DNA from: Candidatus Latescibacterota bacterium
GTDB taxonomy: Bacteria > Latescibacterota > UBA2968 > UBA8231
Direction of reading: 5' to 3'
NCBI GenBank assembly: GCA_022827835.1
Contig: JAJEIO010000001.1
Span: 1-64,000, forward strand
DNA length: 64,000 nucleotides
Shown: one piece after another, positions 25,042 through 34,116 of the stretch
How the letters are laid out: every line of letters starts with the position of its first letter
Position numbering within the stretch: the stretch's first letter is position 1
Program-made: the position numbers and the translations under genes
Notes under the pieces: generated by a model
What the model saw: the letters and a program-made list of their open reading frames with translations, nothing else
Database searches by the model: none
Told to the model about the DNA's origin: nothing

Positions 25042-25417
25042 GGGAGGAGTAAGTCTATAAGCCGAGTTCTGTCCACGCACCTGAAGTGCGCTGTGCGGGC
25101 ATTCATCTGGGGCGGCGGTTGCCCGGTCGCCTCGGTGCGGCCTACCCGGGAATTTAGCGAGGCGGACCACCTCTTTTCCCCTATTTGGCCTTGCTCCGGA
25201 TGAGGTTTACCCTGCCACCTGCGTCGCCGCAGGTGCGGTGAGCTCTTACCTCGCCTTTTCAACCTTACCCAGCAAGCTGGGCGGTGTGTTTTCTGTGGCA
25301 CTATCTGTGGGGTCGCCCCCCCTGGGCGTTACCCAGCATCCTGTCCTGTGGAGCTCGGACTTTCCTCACTAGCGGCCACTGAGGCCTGCTAGCGCGCCCG
25401 CCCGACTTACTGCTCCC
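25042..25417 (-). ncRNA. rnpB: RNase P RNA (bacterial type A)
   Basis: The catalytic RNA that trims tRNA 5' leaders. The universally conserved CR-I/P4 element is present (GAGGAAAGTCCGAGCTCCAC, around 25376-25345), and the 3' conserved element ACAGAACTCGGCTTATAG lies near the end. The two ends pair as P1 (GGGAGCAGTAAGTC with GACTTACTCCTCCC, one mismatch), which fixes the limits to within a few bases at about 375 nt. A strong terminator follows. It starts only about 5 nt after the zinc-ribbon gene stop, so it is probably cotranscribed and processed, or has a promoter inside that gene. Confidence 0.93.
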
Positions 25418-25421
25418 AAAA

Positions 25422-26132
25422 TCAAACCAACTGCTCGTCCCAGACCATAATGGTGCCGCAGCTCTCGCAGTGAATGACGCGGTCGCCGACGCGTACCTCG
25501 TTGAGCATTTGGGCGGGCATTTGGTGGTAACAAGCACCGCAAGCTTCCTTGTGTACGGCTGCGACGCGAATGCCGCGCCGTCCCCTCTTGCGCTTGTACG
25601 TCTGCAGCAATTGGTCATCGATGCTCTTGGCGACCACCTCTCGACTCTTTTCAACTTCGTCGATTTGTTCCTGCATGGTGCCGAGCATGCCTTCGAGTTC
25701 ATCAATGCGCTCTTGCTCGACTGCGCGGACTTCCTCAAAAGCCTCTTGCTCTTCGTCAATTTGTCCCTGAATTCGCTCTTGGCCCTCAAGGGCTTTGAGC
25801 AATTGCGTCTCGTGCTCGGCAATGGTCTTTTTGCAAATCTCGATTTCGAGCTGGAGAGAATCGTATTCCTTATTAGTGGTTACTACAGAAAAGCGCTCCT
25901 CGCGCTCGCGCAGGGTGGCTTTGCTGCTTTCGATCTCGCGCTCGCAGTGCCGCTGCTGCTTGGCTAGCTCCGCGCTTTGGGCTTCTAGATCGGACAAAAT
26001 GGACCGCGCTTCTGCTATCTTGCTGCGCCGCAGGTCGATCTCAGCGGGATATTTTTCTTTGGCCTCTTCGAGAGAGAAGAGTTTTTTATCGACTTCTTGG
26101 AGCTTCAACAGTTGCAACAAACCCTCTTTCAT
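25422..26132 (-). CDS. coiled-coil protein with C4 zinc ribbon
   Basis: A 236-residue cytoplasmic protein of the zf-RING_7/CT398 type. A long antiparallel coiled coil (about 1-180, with VVTTNKEYDSLQLEIE at the turn) precedes a zinc ribbon of two cysteine pairs, CGACYHQMP and CESCGTIMVW. Homologues bind nucleic acid or secretion/chaperone partners, and the exact function is not established. The position directly upstream of rnpB is common in many phyla. The start is ATG 26132 with GAGAG upstream; a terminator hairpin at 26163-26191 separates it from the transketolase genes. Confidence 0.85.
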   Translation of the reverse strand: MKEGLLQLLKLQEVDKKLFSLEEAKEKYPAEIDLRRSKIAEARSILSDLEAQSAELAKQQRHCEREIESSKATLREREERFSVVTTNKEYDSLQLEIEICKKTIAEHETQLLKALEGQERIQGQIDEEQEAFEEVRAVEQERIDELEGMLGTMQEQIDEVEKSREVVAKSIDDQLLQTYKRKRGRRGIRVAAVHKEACGACYHQMPAQMLNEVRVGDRVIHCESCGTIMVWDEQLV

Positions 26133-26162
26133 GTGGTCTCTCGTTTCCTATGGTACCGGCCA

Positions 26163-26191
26163 AAGAAAAAGAGTGCATCAAAGATGCACTC
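26163..26191 (-). terminator. intrinsic terminator after the transketolase genes
   Basis: A perfect 9-bp stem GAGTGCATC (26171-26179)/GATGCACTC (26183-26191) with a 3-nt loop, followed on the minus strand by TTTTTCTTTG. It isolates the zinc-ribbon/rnpB unit from the upstream transketolase operon. Confidence 0.85.
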
Positions 26192-26324
26192 TAATGGCTC
26201 GTATGAGCTTCTACTGGTGAACAAACACTCTGAAGTGAACCCAGTATGTCGCGTCATCAGCAGCTTGTGGCTATCGGTTGCGGTAAATGAGTCTCATTTA
26301 ATTACGGGTATTTGGATGCGACGG

Positions 26325-27272
26325 TCAAGAGAGCAGCGCCCGCGCCGCCTGTGCCACGTGCCCGGGGGTTAAGCCGTATTTTTGCAGCAGGTCTTCGTTA
26401 GGTGCGGACTCGCCGAAGACGTCGCGGATGCCGACGCGCTGCATGGGCGTGGGACGCCGTTCACCTAGCACTTCAGCGACCGCGCCGCCCAAGCCGCCGA
26501 CGATGGTGTGGTCTTCGGCCGTCACTACGCAGCCTGTCTGCGCGGCCGCGGCGACAATGGCATCTGCGTCGAGTGGCTTGAGGGTGGGTACATGCAGGAC
26601 GAGTGCCGAGATCCCTTCGCTCGCTAATTCGTCGGCCGCGGCGAGGCAGCGCGGGGTTTGGGCTCCCGTGGATATGAGGGTGATGTCCGTGCCCTCGCGC
26701 ACGACAAGGGCGCGGCCTAACTCAAACTCGTAGTCGGCTGGAAAGATGACTGGCTCTGGGTCGCGCGTCATGCGTACGTACACAGGGCCGGGCAGGTCGT
26801 TGGCCGCCAGCATACAGGCGCGGACTTCTACGGCGTCGGCCGGGGCCAAAACGGTCATGTTCGGCATGGCCCGCATGACGGAGATGTCGGCGACTTCTTG
26901 ATGGGTTTTGCCGGTTTTGCCGGTCAATAGGCCCGAATAGGCGCCGCAGAGCTTGACCGGCAGGTTGGGTTGGGCGACGACGACGCGGAGTTGGTCGAGA
27001 TCGCGGTTGACGATGAAGCAGGCGAAGCTGCTCAGCCACGGCACGAGGCCGCAGGTGGCCATGCCAGCGGCGACGCCCATCATGTTTTGCTCGGCAATGC
27101 CCATTTCGAGGAAGCGGTCGGGCCGCTCGCGGGAGACTTTGTCGGCCTTGGTCGAATTGGCCAAGTCGCCGTCGAGCACGTACACGCGTGGGTCGCGGTC
27201 AATGAGTTCGATGAGCGCGTCGCCGAAGGCATCGCGCTGGGCCAGCATCTCGCCGGTGGTAGAGAGGTTCAC
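26325..27272 (-). CDS. transketolase, C-terminal (pyrimidine-binding/swivel) subunit
   Basis: 315 residues carrying the Pyr domain and C-terminal domain of a split transketolase. The ThDP-activating Glu lies in EMGIAEQNMMGVAAG, and DGDLANSTK and KTGKTHQEVADI are family segments. The real start is GTG 27272, which overlaps the TGA of the N-terminal subunit (GTGA) and has GCAGGAGG upstream; the longer frame to 27701 is out-of-phase read-through of the partner gene. Together the two subunits transfer two-carbon ketol units between sugar phosphates. DXS-like or sulfopropanediol-pathway relatives share this split. Confidence 0.88.
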   Translation of the reverse strand: MNLSTTGEMLAQRDAFGDALIELIDRDPRVYVLDGDLANSTKADKVSRERPDRFLEMGIAEQNMMGVAAGMATCGLVPWLSSFACFIVNRDLDQLRVVVAQPNLPVKLCGAYSGLLTGKTGKTHQEVADISVMRAMPNMTVLAPADAVEVRACMLAANDLPGPVYVRMTRDPEPVIFPADYEFELGRALVVREGTDITLISTGAQTPRCLAAADELASEGISALVLHVPTLKPLDADAIVAAAAQTGCVVTAEDHTIVGGLGGAVAEVLGERRPTPMQRVGIRDVFGESAPNEDLLQKYGLTPGHVAQAARALLS

Positions 27273-28135
27273 AGCGCGGCCTCCTGCGCGGCGAGTTCGT
27301 CTTGCGCTTGTTTGAGGTCTTGGTCGGTCACTGGCTTGGAGTGCCAGTTGAAGTCGTTTTCCATGTAGGAGATTCCTTTGCCCTTGACCGTGCGGGCGAC
27401 GATGATGGTGGGCTGGCCGCGATGTGATTTGGCCGCGGCAAAGGCCGAGAAAATGGCGGGGAAATCGTGGCCGTCGGTTTCGATGGCGTTCCAGCCAAAG
27501 GCGCGCCAGCGGGTGAGTGGATTTTCCTGCGCGGCCAGGCGGTCGAGCACGCCGTAGCCCTTTTCGGTGGCCCAGCCGTATTGCTGGAGGCCGTTCCAGT
27601 CGAGGATGGCGGTGAGATTGTCGAGGCCGTAGCGGGCCGCGACAAAGGCCGCCTCCCAGATTTGTCCCTCCTGCGAATCGCCGTCGCCGATCATCACCCA
27701 AGTGCGAAAGTCCTGTCCTTTCAGCCGGGCGGCGAGGGCCATGCCGAGGCCGGGCGACAGGCCCTGGCCCAGCGAGCCGGTGGACATGTCGAGACCGGGG
27801 AGGACGCTCATGTCTGGGTGCCCCTGTAGGCGGGAGTCAATGGCGTCAAAGGTGGCGAGTTCTTCAATGGGCAGGTAGCCGCGCAGGGCCAAGGCCGCGT
27901 AGAGGCCGATTGAGGAATGCCCCTTGGACAGGATGAAGCGGTCGCGGTCTGGGTCGCGGGGTCTGTCTGGGTCGATGTTTAGTTCGGCGAAGTACAGGGC
28001 GACGAGTAATTCGGCCGCGGACATGGGGCCGCCTAGGTGGCCGGCTCCAGCGTGGTGTACCGACTCGACGACGAGACGGCGCAATTGGATGGCATAGTGC
28101 TTTAGCTCGGCGTGGCACTCGCGCGTCAGGCTCAT
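27269..28135 (-). CDS. transketolase, N-terminal (ThDP-diphosphate-binding) subunit
   Basis: 288 residues with HHAGAGHLGGPMSAAELL near residue 25 and the ThDP/Mg motif GDGDSQEGQIWEAAF (GDG...N form, with DWNGLQQYG). It forms an alpha2beta2 enzyme with the following subunit, to which it is fused by a 4-nt stop/start overlap. The gene is preceded 47 bp upstream by the Ldh-type dehydrogenase, suggesting a three-gene catabolic operon acting on a sugar or sulfo-sugar-type substrate; that role is inference. Confidence 0.9.
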   Translation of the reverse strand: MSLTRECHAELKHYAIQLRRLVVESVHHAGAGHLGGPMSAAELLVALYFAELNIDPDRPRDPDRDRFILSKGHSSIGLYAALALRGYLPIEELATFDAIDSRLQGHPDMSVLPGLDMSTGSLGQGLSPGLGMALAARLKGQDFRTWVMIGDGDSQEGQIWEAAFVAARYGLDNLTAILDWNGLQQYGWATEKGYGVLDRLAAQENPLTRWRAFGWNAIETDGHDFPAIFSAFAAAKSHRGQPTIIVARTVKGKGISYMENDFNWHSKPVTDQDLKQAQDELAAQEAAL

Positions 28136-28182
28136 AGAATTTCTCCTTTTTGCGGTTCGTTAAGGTAGAAATCGACGCGGCG

Positions 28183-29184
28183 TTAGTCCAGCCACGGGGG
28201 CATAACGCCAAAGGCCCGGCCGCACTCGGCTAAGCGCTCGACATCTTCTAAGCTGATGGGAATGCCGTCGCGTGCGTACGCTTCCTCGTTGCGGTGTTCG
28301 GGCGTGCCGGGTAGAGTGACTTCGTCGTACCCACGCAGTGGAATCATCTGCTCGCTCGCTAGGCGCACCAACTCATCGACGCCGTGGCGCACCTGTGGAG
28401 CGGGTGCGAAGAGGCTCAAGTCGAGGACGAGGATTAAGCTGCCCATGCGCGCGGCTGGCCATTGCACGGCAATCTCGCGGGCGCGGTCGCCGCCTTGGCC
28501 GACAAAAGCTCCGCCGAGCAGGGTGGCGATTGCGGTGTAGCCCATGGATTTGAAGAAGGCCGCGGGGATCAGTTCTTCAATGGCTTCGATTGGCTCGCCG
28601 CGTTGGTAGTCGGCGAGGATGCAAGTGGCCACGTCGAGCACTACTGGTGGCCCCTCTTGTCCGGGCAGGCCAAAGCACAGGGGCGGGTTGCCGTAGTGGG
28701 CGGCGCGCTTGCCGTCGTTGCTGGAGTAGTACTGGGGATAGGCTGCTTGCACTGAGAAGCCCACGCAGTTTTTCGCCATGGCGCGGCGCACGTAGTGTCC
28801 CGCTGAGCCGTAGTGCCCAATGTGGCAGGCCGCGCCGATGGCGAGGCCCTTTTCCTTGGCCTTGGCGATGGCGTGTTCGGTAGCGAGCATGGTCGGCGCG
28901 TACCCGAGGCTGCCATCGCCATCGACAAAGACGTGGGTGTCGCTTTCGCGCAGGACGCGGATGTCTGGGTCGGGGTTGGCCTTTTTGTCGCGGAGCGTGC
29001 AGCAATACCCGTACAGGGCGCGAGTGCCGTGCGAGCGCACGCCGCGCAAGTCCGAATTGGTCAGCAGGTCGGCCAACTGCGCTGCGTGTGCGGCGGACAT
29101 GCCAGCGGCGCGGAGGCAGGCCGTGCCAAAGGTTCTGAGATCGCCAGCGGCAATGCGTTTGAACTCTGTGGGGGGGCGGTTCAT
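28183..29184 (-). CDS. Ldh-family malate/lactate/ureidoglycolate-type dehydrogenase
   Basis: A 333-residue NAD(P)-dependent oxidoreductase of the Ldh_2 (malate/L-lactate dehydrogenase, non-classical) family. The signature is NSDLRGVRSHGTRAL, with the catalytic His in SHG, the cofactor region GDGSLGYAPTM, and GHYGSAGHYVRRA. ATG 29184 has AGGAG seven bases upstream; the open frame back to 29253 is not needed. Members reduce 2-oxo acids or oxidise sulfolactate-like compounds. Linked to the split transketolase genes downstream. Confidence 0.87.
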   Translation of the reverse strand: MNRPPTEFKRIAAGDLRTFGTACLRAAGMSAAHAAQLADLLTNSDLRGVRSHGTRALYGYCCTLRDKKANPDPDIRVLRESDTHVFVDGDGSLGYAPTMLATEHAIAKAKEKGLAIGAACHIGHYGSAGHYVRRAMAKNCVGFSVQAAYPQYYSSNDGKRAAHYGNPPLCFGLPGQEGPPVVLDVATCILADYQRGEPIEAIEELIPAAFFKSMGYTAIATLLGGAFVGQGGDRAREIAVQWPAARMGSLILVLDLSLFAPAPQVRHGVDELVRLASEQMIPLRGYDEVTLPGTPEHRNEEAYARDGIPISLEDVERLAECGRAFGVMPPWLD

Positions 29185-29203
29185 AAAGGGACTCCTGTGG
29201 GCG

Positions 29204-30010
29204 TTAGGGATGGTTGGCTTGGCGGGCAAGTAGGTCGGCGAGTGCTGCGCCAACTTGGTCGGGATCGCTGGCGGGGGACGCGGCTAAGGCGCGCCGGTAG
29301 AAGTGCTCGGCTTGCCGATAGCGATCCTGTGCGTCGTACAGACGGCCTAAGTAGTAACAAGTGCGGGCCAAGTCGGGATGGTCGCCCGCTTGCAGGGCCA
29401 GCGCACTGTGGTACAGGGGTGCGGCTCGTTGATAGTGGCCTTGGAGGAATAGGGCATGGGCGCGGGCGCGGAGGTTTAGGGCATGGGCGCGCTGCGCGAG
29501 GGAATCGGCTGTGGCGCGGTCGCCCTGTGCTCGGTAGAGGTTGGATAACTTCTGCATGGTTGCCGCGACTTCTTCATCGCCTCGGTGGGCCTGTTGAAAG
29601 GAGAGGACGCGGTTGTAGAGTGGGGCGGCCTCGGTCGGTCGTTGCTGGAGCCGATAGGTGTCGCCTAGTTTGTCGAGCGTCAACACTTTGTCGGGATGAT
29701 CGTCTGGGAGGGCCACTTGTCGTTCGCGCAAGTGTTGGTAGAGGCTTTCGGCCCGCGCGAGTTCGCCGCGCACGACGTGGAGTTGAGCGAGTTGGTGGGC
29801 GGTGCGGTCGTAGCGCGGGTCGTCGGGGGCGAAGGTCTCGGCTAAGGCTAGGGCATGGGCTAGGGCTTGTTCGGCCTCGTCAAAGCGGCTCTGGCCGAGG
29901 GCTGCGCGTCCGGCTTGATAATGTTGGGACCAATCCTCGGCACGAGGATCTGGCTCACTACAAGCAAAAGAGAGGACGAGGGGCAAAAAGAGCGAAAGTA
30001 GTACAATCAC
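29204..30010 (-). CDS. TPR lipoprotein (kinesin-light-chain-like repeats)
   Basis: 268 residues. Signal peptide MIVLLSLFLPLVLSFAC gives a lipid-modified Cys17. About five TPRs of the longer 40-42-residue type follow, with LDKLGDTYRLQQRPTEAAPL and YYLGRLYDAQDRYRQAE. It should be a periplasm-facing scaffold. ATG 30010 overlaps the TGA of the upstream TPR lipoprotein (ATGA), so the two are translationally coupled. No enzymatic domain is present. Confidence 0.85.
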   Translation of the reverse strand: MIVLLSLFLPLVLSFACSEPDPRAEDWSQHYQAGRAALGQSRFDEAEQALAHALALAETFAPDDPRYDRTAHQLAQLHVVRGELARAESLYQHLRERQVALPDDHPDKVLTLDKLGDTYRLQQRPTEAAPLYNRVLSFQQAHRGDEEVAATMQKLSNLYRAQGDRATADSLAQRAHALNLRARAHALFLQGHYQRAAPLYHSALALQAGDHPDLARTCYYLGRLYDAQDRYRQAEHFYRRALAASPASDPDQVGAALADLLARQANHP

Positions 30011-31218
30011 GGCGTTTCTGTGGGTTGTTGTTGCAGGGTGTTGAGAAGTTGCTGGGTCTTAGCGCGCAGCGCAGCACCGTCCGCACTCAGCGCTAGGCTG
30101 CGGTCCAACGCCTGTTCGGCAGCGGCGCGTTCCCCCTTGCTAAACAGGCCCAAGCCGAGGAGGTACCAGCCCTCGGCGTCGTCTGGGCGCACTGCAACCG
30201 CTCGGCGGCAGTAGGCGATGGCTTCGTCGTAGTGTCCAAGTTGGCCGGTGATTTGGCCGGCGTTGAGCAAGGCGGGAAAGTACTCTGGATCTTGGTCGAG
30301 AGCCACCTGTAAGTAACGCAGCGCAGCTTCGGGTTGTTGCAGCTTTAGGAGGTCGCCGGCAAGGCTGTTGAGCAGAGCGAGATTCCCGGGGCGCAGGGCG
30401 ACGGCCTGGTCGAATTTGTTCTCGGCTTGGGGAAAGTACCCGTGCCGGACGAAGAACAGGCCGAGGTTGTAGTGATGGGCGGCTTCTTCGGGCGCGTTGA
30501 GGATGGCTGCACGCAGTCGCTTGACCTCCTTGCCGCTGAGTGCTTGCAGATGCGAAAAGCTCGTTAGAGCCTGCTGCGCCAAAGTGTCGCGGCCGGCCTT
30601 GCGGGCGAGGGTAGCGAGGCGATAGAAGGCGTCGGCAAAGCCGATGTCGAGCAAGGTGGCGCGCTGAAAGGCCTCCAAGGCATCGTCTTGTCGGCCCTCG
30701 GCCGCGAGACTTTGGCCGAGGTAGTAGTAGAGCGTGGCGTCGTTGGGAAACAGGCGCAGTGCTTCGAGCAGTTCGCGGGTGGCTTCGGCGTAGCGGCCCG
30801 TGGCCAAGTACAGTTCGCCCAAGCGTCGCCGCACTGGCGAGTTGTCGGGATTGAGCTGGACGGCGCGCTGGAGATAGGTGTCGGCGCGATCGTACTGGCC
30901 CAGTTTGGTGTAGATCCCGCCGAGGTTCACAAAGCCCATGGCGAAGTCGGGTTTGAGACGGACGGTTGTTTCGAGGGATTCTATGGCCAGTGCGTAGCGC
31001 CCCTGCGCTGCATGGGACGAGGCCAGCACATTGTGGAGGTCGGCATTCGTCGAGTCGAGGGCTAACCCGGCGCGGGCGGCGGCCGCCGCTTCTTCAAAGC
31101 GGGTCGCTGCAAAGTGAGCGCGGGCGCGGGCGAGATGATCAACGGGATCTGGTGCTGGCACTGGCTCAGAAGCACAGGAGGCGAGCGCAAATGCCGCGCA
31201 GAGCAGTCGCCACGCCAT
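30007..31218 (-). CDS. TPR lipoprotein
   Basis: A 403-residue lipoprotein. MAWRLLCAAFALASC is a lipoprotein signal. About nine TPR units follow, with ASSHAAQGRYALAIESLETT and YYYLGQSLAAEGRQDDALE. The frame extends to 31368, but ATG 31218 gives the lipobox directly and lies one base after the TGA of the upstream gene. It sits between two other TPR genes in an overlapping array, suggesting that the three products act together outside the cytoplasmic membrane. Confidence 0.85.
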   Translation of the reverse strand: MAWRLLCAAFALASCASEPVPAPDPVDHLARARAHFAATRFEEAAAAARAGLALDSTNADLHNVLASSHAAQGRYALAIESLETTVRLKPDFAMGFVNLGGIYTKLGQYDRADTYLQRAVQLNPDNSPVRRRLGELYLATGRYAEATRELLEALRLFPNDATLYYYLGQSLAAEGRQDDALEAFQRATLLDIGFADAFYRLATLARKAGRDTLAQQALTSFSHLQALSGKEVKRLRAAILNAPEEAAHHYNLGLFFVRHGYFPQAENKFDQAVALRPGNLALLNSLAGDLLKLQQPEAALRYLQVALDQDPEYFPALLNAGQITGQLGHYDEAIAYCRRAVAVRPDDAEGWYLLGLGLFSKGERAAAEQALDRSLALSADGAALRAKTQQLLNTLQQQPTETP

Positions 31219-31219
31219 C

Positions 31220-33487
31220 TCAGGGCTGCTCGGCGAAGCGGTGGAAGCGGTCGATTTCCAGATCCGCGTACACTTGCTGTGCGCCGCTGGGCCAGCGGAT
31301 TTCGAGGGTATCGACGCGGGTGCGAGTCCCCAAGCCGAGAGCCGGAGACAAGCTGTTGGACGACCCAAATCCCGGACCGCTGTTGATTTCCACGACCCCG
31401 AGCAGATCTTGAGCGCGCAGGCGCAATTGCGCGCCGATGGCTTGCGGCCCTAAATCCACGCCGAGGAAATGGTTGTGGTGGCCCTCGTTGCGGTACAGAC
31501 TGTTGGGCCACAGGTCGCCTGGGTAGTGGCCGCCGACCGCGGTGTAGAGGTCGAGATCGCCGTCGAGGTCGTAGTCGGCAAAACCCACGCCGTGCCCCTT
31601 GCCCGGGTTGCCGACACTGGCCGCGGCCGTGATGTCGGCGAAGCGGTCGCCGCGATTGTGGAACAGAGTATTGGGTTCAAAGCGCGCCATTATGGGGCCG
31701 CCGTTGGTCAGGTAGATGTCGATTAGACCGTCGTAGTCGATGTCGCCATAGCCCGCACCCATCGAGCCGAAGGAGCGGGCCAACCCCTGCTGAGGGGCGA
31801 TGTCGCGGAAGGTGGCCCCGTCGTTGCGATACAGATAGGCGCGGGTCGGGCGCAGGGCCAGCCCCGTGACCTGCGATTGCACGATGTCTTCGTAGAAGTT
31901 CATGGCCGAAACGAAGAGGTCGAGATCGCCGTCGCCGTCGCTGTCGATGAAGAAGCCCACGTAGCTGCCCTCGCCCGGCTTGGCCACGCCAGCCTCGGCG
32001 GTGACGTCGCTGAAGATCTGCCCGTCGTTGCGGTAGAGGTGGTTGGGGGCGGCTACGTCAATGGCGTAGAGGTCGCTGTCACCGTCATCGTCGTAGTCGC
32101 CGCAGGTTACGCCGAGGGTTTTGCCGCGATAGGCCACGCCAGCCTGTGCGCCGCGGTCGGCAAAGGTGCCGTCCCCTTGGTTGTGGTACAGACGATTGGG
32201 CCGCCCGCTGCCGGTGATGCCCGAGGCCACGTACAAATCTGGCAGGCCGTCGTTGTCGTAGTCGGTCCAGACGGCCATGAAACTGTCGTCCGCGCCAGCG
32301 ACTCCGGCACGGGGCGCGACATCGCGGAAGGTTCCATCGCCTTGATTGCGGTAGAGCGAGTTGGGCGCGAGGCCCTCCCAAGCCTCGCGGGTGGTAAAGA
32401 GGTCTGGGCGTCCATCGCCATCGTAGTCCGCGGCAATGGCCGCCCAGCCGCCGCGCGGGTCTGCGAGGTCGGCTGCGACAGATACGTCGGCAAAGCGGTC
32501 GTTGCCGTCGTTGCGGTAGAGCGCGTGCGGGGCTTGGATGCCCGCGGCGAAGATGTCCGGGTCGCCATCGGTGTCGTAGTCGAGCCACGCCACGCCGCGT
32601 CCCCGATCTCGCTTGCCGACGCCAGCCGCTGCTGCCACATCGGTGAAGCGCACTGGCGATGCCTCGGCCAGCGGTGCCAAGCCGATTTGATGGGCCGGTT
32701 CGAGGTCGCCTGGGTAGGTGCCGTACGCCTCGATATAGGCCAGCCGCAGGTTCCACTGGCGCACGGTGCGCTGTGGCGAGGCCGGGGGCAGCACGTCAAT
32801 GGCGCGCTTGTACGCGGCTACGGCCTCGGGATATTGGCGCAAGTGATGATAGGCTGCGCCCAGCAGGAAGGATAGGTACACGTCGTCCGGTCGCTCGACG
32901 AGCAAGCTGTCGAGGCGGGTGGCTGCTCCGATAAAATTGCCCAAGCGCAAAAGCGAGGCGGCCTTGCCCGAGCGCGCTCGGTAGTGATTGGGATCAACGG
33001 CGAGGATGGCCTCGTACTGAGCGAGGGCACCTGCGGCGTCGGGTTGGTCTTGCGTCATTAGAAGGTCGGCGTATGCCATGCAGGCGACCGCGTTGCCGGG
33101 GAAGGCCGTCACTATGGAGTCGAAAAGGGTGCGCGCTTCGGCTTGACGTCCGAGTTTGCTCAGAGTTTGGGCCAACTGCAATCGGGGTTCGATGCGCTCG
33201 GGCGCGAGCTTTTGTGCGCGTGCGAGCGGAGACACAGCTTGTTGGTAGTGCTTTTGCCGCAAGTAGATTTCCCCGAGCGCGAGTGCGGCCTCGTAGTGCA
33301 GGGTATCGCGCTGGACGAGTGCTTCGAGCACGTAGGCGGCGGAGTCCAAACGGCCGGCCGCTAGGTGTTGGCGGGCCTGTTCGTAGCGCTGGGCGCTCTG
33401 CGCGGGTAGGGGCGGCTCGGAGGCACAGCCCAACAAGGCGACGAGCGCGAGACCTAGGCGCATAGGCGTCTTTGGCAGTGGATACAT
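31220..33487 (-). CDS. TPR + FG-GAP/VCBS + ASPIC/UnbV lipoprotein
   Basis: About 755 residues. The N-terminus MRLGLALVALLGCASEP is a lipoprotein signal. TPRs follow (about 30-270). Then come seven or more FG-GAP/VCBS blades with Ca2+-binding loops of the type DYDTDGDPDIF, DYDGDGRPDLF and DYDDDGDSDLY, and a C-terminal ASPIC/UnbV domain (RLRAQDLLGVVEINSG, IRWPSGAQQVYAD). CRTAC1-like beta-propellers with this tail are typically secreted. The exact start is unclear: ATG 33487 is used, with in-frame ATGs at 33499 and 33463. It is divergent from the small lipoprotein gene at 33612. Confidence 0.85.
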   Translation of the reverse strand: MYPLPKTPMRLGLALVALLGCASEPPLPAQSAQRYEQARQHLAAGRLDSAAYVLEALVQRDTLHYEAALALGEIYLRQKHYQQAVSPLARAQKLAPERIEPRLQLAQTLSKLGRQAEARTLFDSIVTAFPGNAVACMAYADLLMTQDQPDAAGALAQYEAILAVDPNHYRARSGKAASLLRLGNFIGAATRLDSLLVERPDDVYLSFLLGAAYHHLRQYPEAVAAYKRAIDVLPPASPQRTVRQWNLRLAYIEAYGTYPGDLEPAHQIGLAPLAEASPVRFTDVAAAAGVGKRDRGRGVAWLDYDTDGDPDIFAAGIQAPHALYRNDGNDRFADVSVAADLADPRGGWAAIAADYDGDGRPDLFTTREAWEGLAPNSLYRNQGDGTFRDVAPRAGVAGADDSFMAVWTDYDNDGLPDLYVASGITGSGRPNRLYHNQGDGTFADRGAQAGVAYRGKTLGVTCGDYDDDGDSDLYAIDVAAPNHLYRNDGQIFSDVTAEAGVAKPGEGSYVGFFIDSDGDGDLDLFVSAMNFYEDIVQSQVTGLALRPTRAYLYRNDGATFRDIAPQQGLARSFGSMGAGYGDIDYDGLIDIYLTNGGPIMARFEPNTLFHNRGDRFADITAAASVGNPGKGHGVGFADYDLDGDLDLYTAVGGHYPGDLWPNSLYRNEGHHNHFLGVDLGPQAIGAQLRLRAQDLLGVVEINSGPGFGSSNSLSPALGLGTRTRVDTLEIRWPSGAQQVYADLEIDRFHRFAEQP

Positions 33488-33548
33488 TTTGCAACGCATA
33501 GTGTACGAACTGAGGGGAGAATTGGCGAGTGGCGACGGCGCAAAGCGG

Positions 33549-33577
33549 TTGATTCGCGGCGTATTGTGCCCTATACT
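33549..33577 (+). promoter_or_regulatory. sigma-70 promoter for the small lipoprotein gene
   Basis: TTGATT (33549-33554), a 17-nt spacer and TATACT (33572-33577). The predicted start near 33584 leaves a 28-nt leader containing the SD GGAGG, supporting ATG 33612 as the true start. Confidence 0.65.
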
Positions 33578-33611
33578 TTTGCCGAACGAAAACTCTGCGG
33601 AGGTACGCGCG

Positions 33612-34064
33612 ATGAAACAATGGACATGGTTGGCCCTAGCGGGCCTGTTGACCACCCTGAGTTGCGGTTCGGATGAAGCCGTGCAACCGACGTCCGATTA
33701 CGCCGATGCTTGGATCGGCGAATACGAAGGCACCGGGAATTTCGCCCTATCCAATGGCGTCAGCGGGGAAGATCGTCCCGTTACAATAAGTATTGTGCGG
33801 GTTTCTCCTAAGCAAGTTACCGTGTCTGCCACGTTGGTTTATGGCGAGGGCCGCAACGATTTCATCCAGGCAATCAACATCCTTCAACCCGACGATCCCG
33901 AGCAGATCACCTTGGAGGTGCGCTACCTCAATGCTAAGACGGTTTATGCCTTCACCCAAGAAGAAGACACGATCACCGGCTCCATCGCGACGAGTTCGCT
34001 GCGGCTCGGAGGAACTTGGGGTCAAGATCAGATCATGACCGCCATAGAGGTCGTCCGGCAGTAG
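33612..34064 (+). CDS. small putative lipoprotein of unknown function
   Basis: 150 residues. MKQWTWLALAGLLTTLSC is a lipoprotein-type signal (non-canonical residue at -3), followed by an acidic short beta-rich domain (WIGEYEGTGNF through LRLGGTWGQDQ), somewhat like a lipocalin-style fold. GGAGG lies 8 bases before ATG 33612, and a promoter is placed just upstream. The frame open from 33489 would begin before that promoter. I do not recognise the family. It lies between the ASPIC gene (divergent) and a membrane-anchored TPR gene (same strand). Confidence 0.7.
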   Translation: MKQWTWLALAGLLTTLSCGSDEAVQPTSDYADAWIGEYEGTGNFALSNGVSGEDRPVTISIVRVSPKQVTVSATLVYGEGRNDFIQAINILQPDDPEQITLEVRYLNAKTVYAFTQEEDTITGSIATSSLRLGGTWGQDQIMTAIEVVRQ

Positions 34065-34116
34065 TGTACAAGAATCCCATGGCTGACAGGACAGTGAAAG
34101 TCCCCACCGAGAGCTA

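Noticed and set aside
27273-27701. Extended N-terminus of the transketolase C-terminal subunit
   Set aside because: Arg/Pro-rich out-of-frame reading of the partner gene; the GTG at 27272 has a good SD.
28813-30096. 427-residue plus-strand open frame
   Set aside because: Antisense to the Ldh and TPR lipoprotein genes, Gly/Arg-rich without domains or signal; a shadow of GC-rich coding DNA.
33489-33611. N-terminal extension of the small lipoprotein
   Set aside because: It would begin upstream of the predicted promoter and hide the lipoprotein signal.
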